Assembly: GCA_015486685.1 (NCBI GenBank) | Contig: WFRC01000022.1 | Location: 1 to 9,166 of the forward strand | Length of the DNA stretch: 9,166 nt | Source of the DNA: Caldifarciminota bacterium | GTDB lineage: Bacteria > Hydrothermota > UBA3072 > WFRC01 | Direction of reading: 5' to 3' | Part shown: positions 6,135-9,166 of the stretch, in pieces | Layout: every line of letters starts with the position of its first letter | Numbering within the stretch: the first letter of the stretch is position 1 | Notes under the pieces: model-generated | What the model saw: the letters and a program-made list of their open reading frames with translations, nothing else | Databases searched by the model: none | Told to the model about the DNA's origin: nothing | Translations under genes and position numbers: made by a program

Positions 6135-6173
6135 AAAAAATAAGGAACCTGGGACTATTGCCCTGGATTTATT
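6135..6173 (-). terminator. Possible intrinsic terminator of valS
   Basis: Just after the valS stop (6178-6176) the minus strand has CCAGGG, a seven-base loop and CCCAGG (6166-6148). The stem has two G-C pairs, one A-A mismatch and three G-C pairs. Outer AATAA/TTATT bases may extend it across an internal loop. A run of six T (6140-6135) follows about seven bases after the stem, then another T run. The mismatch and delayed T-tract make it a weak candidate, so some read-through into the PASTA operon is likely. Confidence 0.4.
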
Positions 6174-6175
6174 GG

Positions 6176-8800
6176 TTATTTTGATTTTAGGACTGTCAGG
6201 TGATGGTTAATTTTTTCAATTTTATCTTCAAAAAAGCGAAGTTTATCCTTCGCATTCTCTAATACATCCGAAGGCGCCTTGTCTAAAAACTCCCTGTTGT
6301 TTAACCTTTTCCTTACTATGTCAGATTGTTGAACAATAGATTGAAGTTCTTTCTCCTGCCTTTTAATTTCCTGCTTAATATCTATAAGTTCACCCAGAGG
6401 GACATATATTTCAATATCTTTTAGCACAGACGATGCATACACAATATTCGGATTAATATCCTTCTGAATTTCACCCAAACCTGTAAGAAAAGATACCCAC
6501 TCCAATTCTTCCTTAATAAGTTTTTTCCTATCCTCATCACCCTTTATATAGATAGGTATCTTCATCTTCTTGTCAATTTTATATTCACCCCTTATATTTC
6601 TTATATTGTCTATAACTTCTCTGAGAAATTCAACCTTTTCTTCTGTCTGTTTATCTATGAGATTTTTCTCCAGAACAGGCCATTCGGAAATAGTAAGCAA
6701 ATTTTCCTTCCCGGGAAGATACGACCACAACTCTTCTGTAATAAAAGGCATAAATGGATGAAGGAGTTTGAGAAAATTATCAAATACCCACAGTGTTATT
6801 GATATTGCAGACCTTTTCGCATACTCATCTTCACCAAAAATCCTTGGTTTAACCATTTCTATATACCAATCACAGAATATATGCCAGAATTTATCGTAAA
6901 GCAACCTTGCACCATCATTTATTCTAAAATTGTCGATTGCGTTGCTTACCTCTTTAATTGTAGATTCAGTTTGAGAGATGATCCATCTATCCACAGTTTC
7001 AAGGGATATATCCTCAATATTTGGTTTATCGCCCTCTACAACATTTAACAGAATAAATCTTCCCGCATTCCAGATTTTATTTGCAAGATTCCTGCCAATT
7101 TCTATCCTTGATTTAGAATATATTACATCCTGGCCCTCCGGAGTAATAAGCATCATCCCCATTCTAACACTATCTGCACCATATTCATCAATTAAATCAA
7201 TAGGGTCAGGAGAATTCCCAAGAGATTTTGATAGTTTCCTCCTCTTTTCATCCCTGACCATACCCGTAAAATAAACATTCTTAAATGGAATTTTACCTGT
7301 AAATTTCAAGGAAGCCATTACCATCCTCGCAACCCACAGAAATATAATATCCCAACCCGTTACAAGCGTATCTGTCGGAAAGAATTTTTTCAACATATCT
7401 GTTTTTTCGTCCCAACCCATCACTACAAAGGGCCAGAGCCAGGAAGAAAACCATGTGTCAAGCACATCCGGGTCCTGACGAAATTTTTTACCCCCACACT
7501 TCGGACATTTCTCCGGCTTATCCTTTGAAACAACTTCTGTATTGCACTCTTTACAATACCATACAGGCATCTGGTGCCCCCACCACAACTGCCTTGATAT
7601 CACCCAATCTTTCACCTCATCAAGCCAATGATTATATACCTTTTTCCATCGCGGAAGATAAAACTTAATTTCTCCCTCTTGAACTACCTTCTTTGCCGAT
7701 TTTGCCATATCTTTCATACTGACAAACCACTGAGTAGACAGCTCAGGTTCTATAACACTTCCACATCTATAACATCTTCCAATAGAATGTGTATAGGGTT
7801 CTTTCTTTTCTAACATATCTAATTTCTGAAGGTCTTCAACAATCTTCTCCCTTGCCTCAAATCTGTCCATTCCTTTATATGGTCCACCATTCTGATTAAT
7901 TTTCCCATCTTCATCTATAACAATAACCGCATCTAAATTGTGTCGTTTCCCAATTTCAAAATCAATAGGGTCATGCGCAGGGGTAACCTTTACCGCACCA
8001 CTCCCAAATTCAGGGTCTACAAGTCTATCTTTTATTATAGGAATCCTCCTGTGTAATAAAGGTAATATAGCCGTTCTTCCAACATAATCCTTGTATCTTT
8101 TATCCCCAGGATTGACTGCAATCCCAGTATCCCCAAGCATCGTTTCAGGTCTTGTAGTAGCAACGGTTATAAACCCTCCATCTTCAAGTGGATACTTTAT
8201 ATACCATAGATACGAATCTTCTTCATAATGTTCTATCTCATCATTGGAAAGAACAGTCTTACACCTCGGGCAATAATTTACAATATATTTACCTTTATAA
8301 ATTAGTCCCTGTTTATGCAATGTCTTAAATACTTGAAAAACGGCATTGGAATACCCTTCATCCAGCGTAAATCTTTCTTTTGACCAATCTACGGAAAGCC
8401 CCAATCTTTTCATTTGAGCAGTAATCCTCTCGTGAAATTTTTCCTTCCACTGCCATGCCTCTTTCAGGAATGCACTTCTCCCCATTTTTTTTCTGTCTTT
8501 TCCTTCTTTCCTGAGTTTTTCTTCTATCTTCACCTGCGTAGCAATACCTGCATGGTCTGTCCCGGGAACCCATAATGCCTCATATCCACCCATCCTCTTA
8601 TACCTTATTAAAATATCTTGAATTGTAAGATTAAGCACATGCCCCATCGTCAAAATGCCTGTTACATTAGGCGGGGGTATTACAATTGTATATGGTTTCT
8701 TTTTTGAATGGGCATCTGCTACAAATGTAGCATTTTCCTCCCAGATGGTATTCCACTTACTCTCAATTTTTGATGGGTTATATCGTGAAGTTATTTCCAT
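6176..8800 (-). CDS. valS: Valyl-tRNA synthetase
   Basis: An 874-residue cytoplasmic class I synthetase that charges tRNA-Val, of normal bacterial length. Domains in order: the Rossmann fold with PPPNVTG (42-48) and the HIGH-equivalent TMGH (51-54); the CP1 editing insertion (about 195-340) with TTRPETMLGDTG (215-226) and AHDPIDFEIG (275-284); the catalytic core with LDTWFSS (447-453) and KLSKS (522-526); an anticodon-binding helical domain (about 600-740) with HPFMPFITEELW (681-692); and a C-terminal coiled coil (about 805-872). Paired cysteines at 177/180 with 343/346, and at 416/419 with 432/435, match the two zinc sites of Thermus-type ValRS. The first His of HIGH is replaced by Thr. The start ATG has only a weak GGA upstream. 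The gene is separated from the operon by 128 bp. Confidence 0.99.
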   Translation of the reverse strand: MEITSRYNPSKIESKWNTIWEENATFVADAHSKKKPYTIVIPPPNVTGILTMGHVLNLTIQDILIRYKRMGGYEALWVPGTDHAGIATQVKIEEKLRKEGKDRKKMGRSAFLKEAWQWKEKFHERITAQMKRLGLSVDWSKERFTLDEGYSNAVFQVFKTLHKQGLIYKGKYIVNYCPRCKTVLSNDEIEHYEEDSYLWYIKYPLEDGGFITVATTRPETMLGDTGIAVNPGDKRYKDYVGRTAILPLLHRRIPIIKDRLVDPEFGSGAVKVTPAHDPIDFEIGKRHNLDAVIVIDEDGKINQNGGPYKGMDRFEAREKIVEDLQKLDMLEKKEPYTHSIGRCYRCGSVIEPELSTQWFVSMKDMAKSAKKVVQEGEIKFYLPRWKKVYNHWLDEVKDWVISRQLWWGHQMPVWYCKECNTEVVSKDKPEKCPKCGGKKFRQDPDVLDTWFSSWLWPFVVMGWDEKTDMLKKFFPTDTLVTGWDIIFLWVARMVMASLKFTGKIPFKNVYFTGMVRDEKRRKLSKSLGNSPDPIDLIDEYGADSVRMGMMLITPEGQDVIYSKSRIEIGRNLANKIWNAGRFILLNVVEGDKPNIEDISLETVDRWIISQTESTIKEVSNAIDNFRINDGARLLYDKFWHIFCDWYIEMVKPRIFGEDEYAKRSAISITLWVFDNFLKLLHPFMPFITEELWSYLPGKENLLTISEWPVLEKNLIDKQTEEKVEFLREVIDNIRNIRGEYKIDKKMKIPIYIKGDEDRKKLIKEELEWVSFLTGLGEIQKDINPNIVYASSVLKDIEIYVPLGELIDIKQEIKRQEKELQSIVQQSDIVRKRLNNREFLDKAPSDVLENAKDKLRFFEDKIEKINHHLTVLKSK

Positions 8801-8825
8801 TTTTCCAATACTGGATATATATGCT

Positions 8826-8853
8826 GACTGCCTACCGCTAACCGCTTACCGCC
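8826..8853 (-). repeat. 7-bp tandem words, TACCGCT type (4 units)
   Basis: Units start at 8826, 8833, 8840 and 8847. The last three are close variants of TACCGCT, and the first (GACTGCC) is more divergent. The 15-mer at 8833-8847 is identical to 326-340 in the left flank and in the same orientation. The block ends about 26 bases from the valS start codon. Confidence 0.75.
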
Positions 8854-8880
8854 AGATAACAATGCGGAAGCAAAAAAAAT

Positions 8881-8904
8881 CGTGATGCGTGACCGTGACC
8901 CGTG
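8881..8904 (+). repeat. CGTGA-type near-7-bp words
   Basis: GTG(A) recurs at steps of seven, six and seven bases. The lead-in at 8866-8880 (GGAAGC, then an A run, then T) and the first word parallel 185-207 in the left flank, with a 2-base difference in the A run and two substitutions. Confidence 0.6.
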
Positions 8905-8910
8905 TTCAGA

Positions 8911-8945
8911 ATAATGCGGAATGCGGAAGTCAGAATGCAGAAGTA
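8911..8945 (+). repeat. 7-bp tandem words, GGAATGC type (5 units)
   Basis: Units start at 8911, 8918, 8925, 8932 and 8939 in one phase. They alternate between (A/G)GAATGC-like and (A/G)GAAGT-like words. The next block, with a different word, begins three bases later. Confidence 0.75.
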
Positions 8946-8947
8946 TC

Positions 8948-8982
8948 TCGTTAATCGTAAATCGTTATTCGTTAATTGTAAA
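8948..8982 (+). repeat. 7-bp tandem words, TCGTTAA type (5 units)
   Basis: Five units in strict phase start at 8948, 8955, 8962, 8969 and 8976. The words are TCGTTAA (first and fourth identical), TCGTAAA, TCGTTAT and TTGTAAA. AACAACAGA follows immediately, as AGCAACAGA follows the GCGTTAA block at 204-231. The matching 22-base stretches 219-240 and 8970-8991 differ at three positions. Confidence 0.85.
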
Positions 8983-9020
8983 AACAACAGAATAATGGGA
9001 AGCATACCCTTTATTTTATT

Positions 9021-9139
9021 ACTTCTCACACTTAACGCCTTACGCTTCACGGTCTTTCTCATTTTACATTTTACGCTTAACGCCTTACGCCTCACGCTCT
9101 TTATCATTTTGCACTTTGCATTTTGCATTTTTCATTTTG
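9021..9139 (-). repeat. Long 7-bp-period array (about 17 units)
   Basis: The whole stretch steps by seven. A TTAACGC/CTTACGC set (9032-9052), a CATTTTA pair (9060-9073), a second TTAACGC/CTTACGC/CTCACGC set (9077-9097) and a CATTTTG set (9105-9139) follow one another. On the minus strand these read GCGTTAA and AAAATGC words. A 45-bp segment (9031-9075) is repeated at 9076-9120 with seven mismatches, superimposed on the 7-bp period. Confidence 0.85.
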
Positions 9140-9158
9140 GTACTATTTTACAAGTTCT

Positions 9159-9164
9159 ATTATA
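9159..9164 (-). promoter_or_regulatory. Possible -10 element (TATAAT) at the window edge
   Basis: The minus strand reads a consensus TATAAT at 9164-9159. Any -35 element would lie beyond the window, so this cannot be confirmed. If real, transcription starting near 9151 would give valS a leader of about 350 bases made of the 7-bp word arrays. A chance match in AT-rich DNA is quite possible. Confidence 0.25.
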
Positions 9165-9166
9165 GC

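Larger units (their letters stand above)
8801..9166. other. Gene-free, repeat-built leader region of valS
   Basis: No gene is supported. Two frames, 8838-9128 (minus) and 8902-9165 (plus), encode repetitive peptides such as LNALRLT that arise because three 7-bp words make one seven-residue repeat. The region consists of word blocks at 8826-8853, 8881-8904, 8911-8945, 8948-8982 and 9021-9139, with a short non-repetitive core between 8992 and 9020. No T-box or other valS leader structure was recognised. Confidence 0.8.

Noticed and set aside
8881..9055. Crp-type operator made of CGTGA and TGTGA half-sites
   Set aside because: The half-sites arise from the repeated words, are not arranged as a TGTGA-N6-TCACA palindrome, and are scattered at the array period.
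8838..9165. Overlapping short ORFs on both strands rich in LNALRLT-like peptides
   Set aside because: They are translations of 7-bp repeats, where three words equal one seven-residue unit. They occur on both strands, have no ribosome site, and show no protein-like conservation.
8801..9166. T-box leader for valS
   Set aside because: No specifier-loop, T-box sequence or terminator/antiterminator pair could be recognised; the leader is repeat DNA.

Overview
The window reads as a piece of a low-GC bacterial chromosome (AT-rich genes, many A/T homopolymers). Seven protein genes all lie on the minus strand, between two gene-free flanks made largely of repeats. I cannot name the organism. The combination of a two-zinc valyl-tRNA synthetase, ThyX-type thymidylate synthase, two PASTA proteins with no kinase attached, and word-like repeat DNA would suit an uncultured candidate-phylum bacterium, but this is an impression and not a classification.

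Layout in transcription order (right to left). Positions 9166-8801 are a gene-free leader of degenerate 7-bp repeats. valS occupies 8800-6176. A 128-bp AT-rich gap follows, holding a possible terminator for valS and a good sigma70-type promoter. Then comes a compact six-gene operon: PASTA protein A (6047-5292), PASTA protein B (5292-4576), a Crp/Fnr-family regulator (4567-3920), thyX (3923-3255), a bifunctional NAD(P)HX epimerase/dehydratase (3258-1693) and an M20 amidohydrolase (1706-570). The junctions are TAGTG, an 8-bp gap, GTGA, ATGA and a 14-bp overlap, so translational coupling is likely. Positions 569-1 are a second gene-free, repeat-rich region.

How the genes fit together: valS serves translation and appears to be its own unit. 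The operon joins envelope PASTA proteins, a cyclic-nucleotide-type regulator, the NADPH-using thymidylate synthase, the enzyme that repairs damaged NAD(P)H, and a metal-dependent amidase. Only the ThyX/NAD(P)HX-repair link has an obvious biochemical logic. No nucleotide cyclase or serine/threonine kinase is present to explain the regulator or the PASTA proteins.

The least explained part is the flanks. Both are mosaics of short degenerate tandem words, mostly with an exact 7-bp period. In both, the words run on the plus strand, meet a core beginning AACAGA, and resume on the minus strand. The left flank also holds a perfect 56-bp duplication and two GTCATT...AATCTC repeats with a 7-bp-stem hairpin. 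The hydrophobic or basic short ORFs in the flanks are products of these repeats and not genes.
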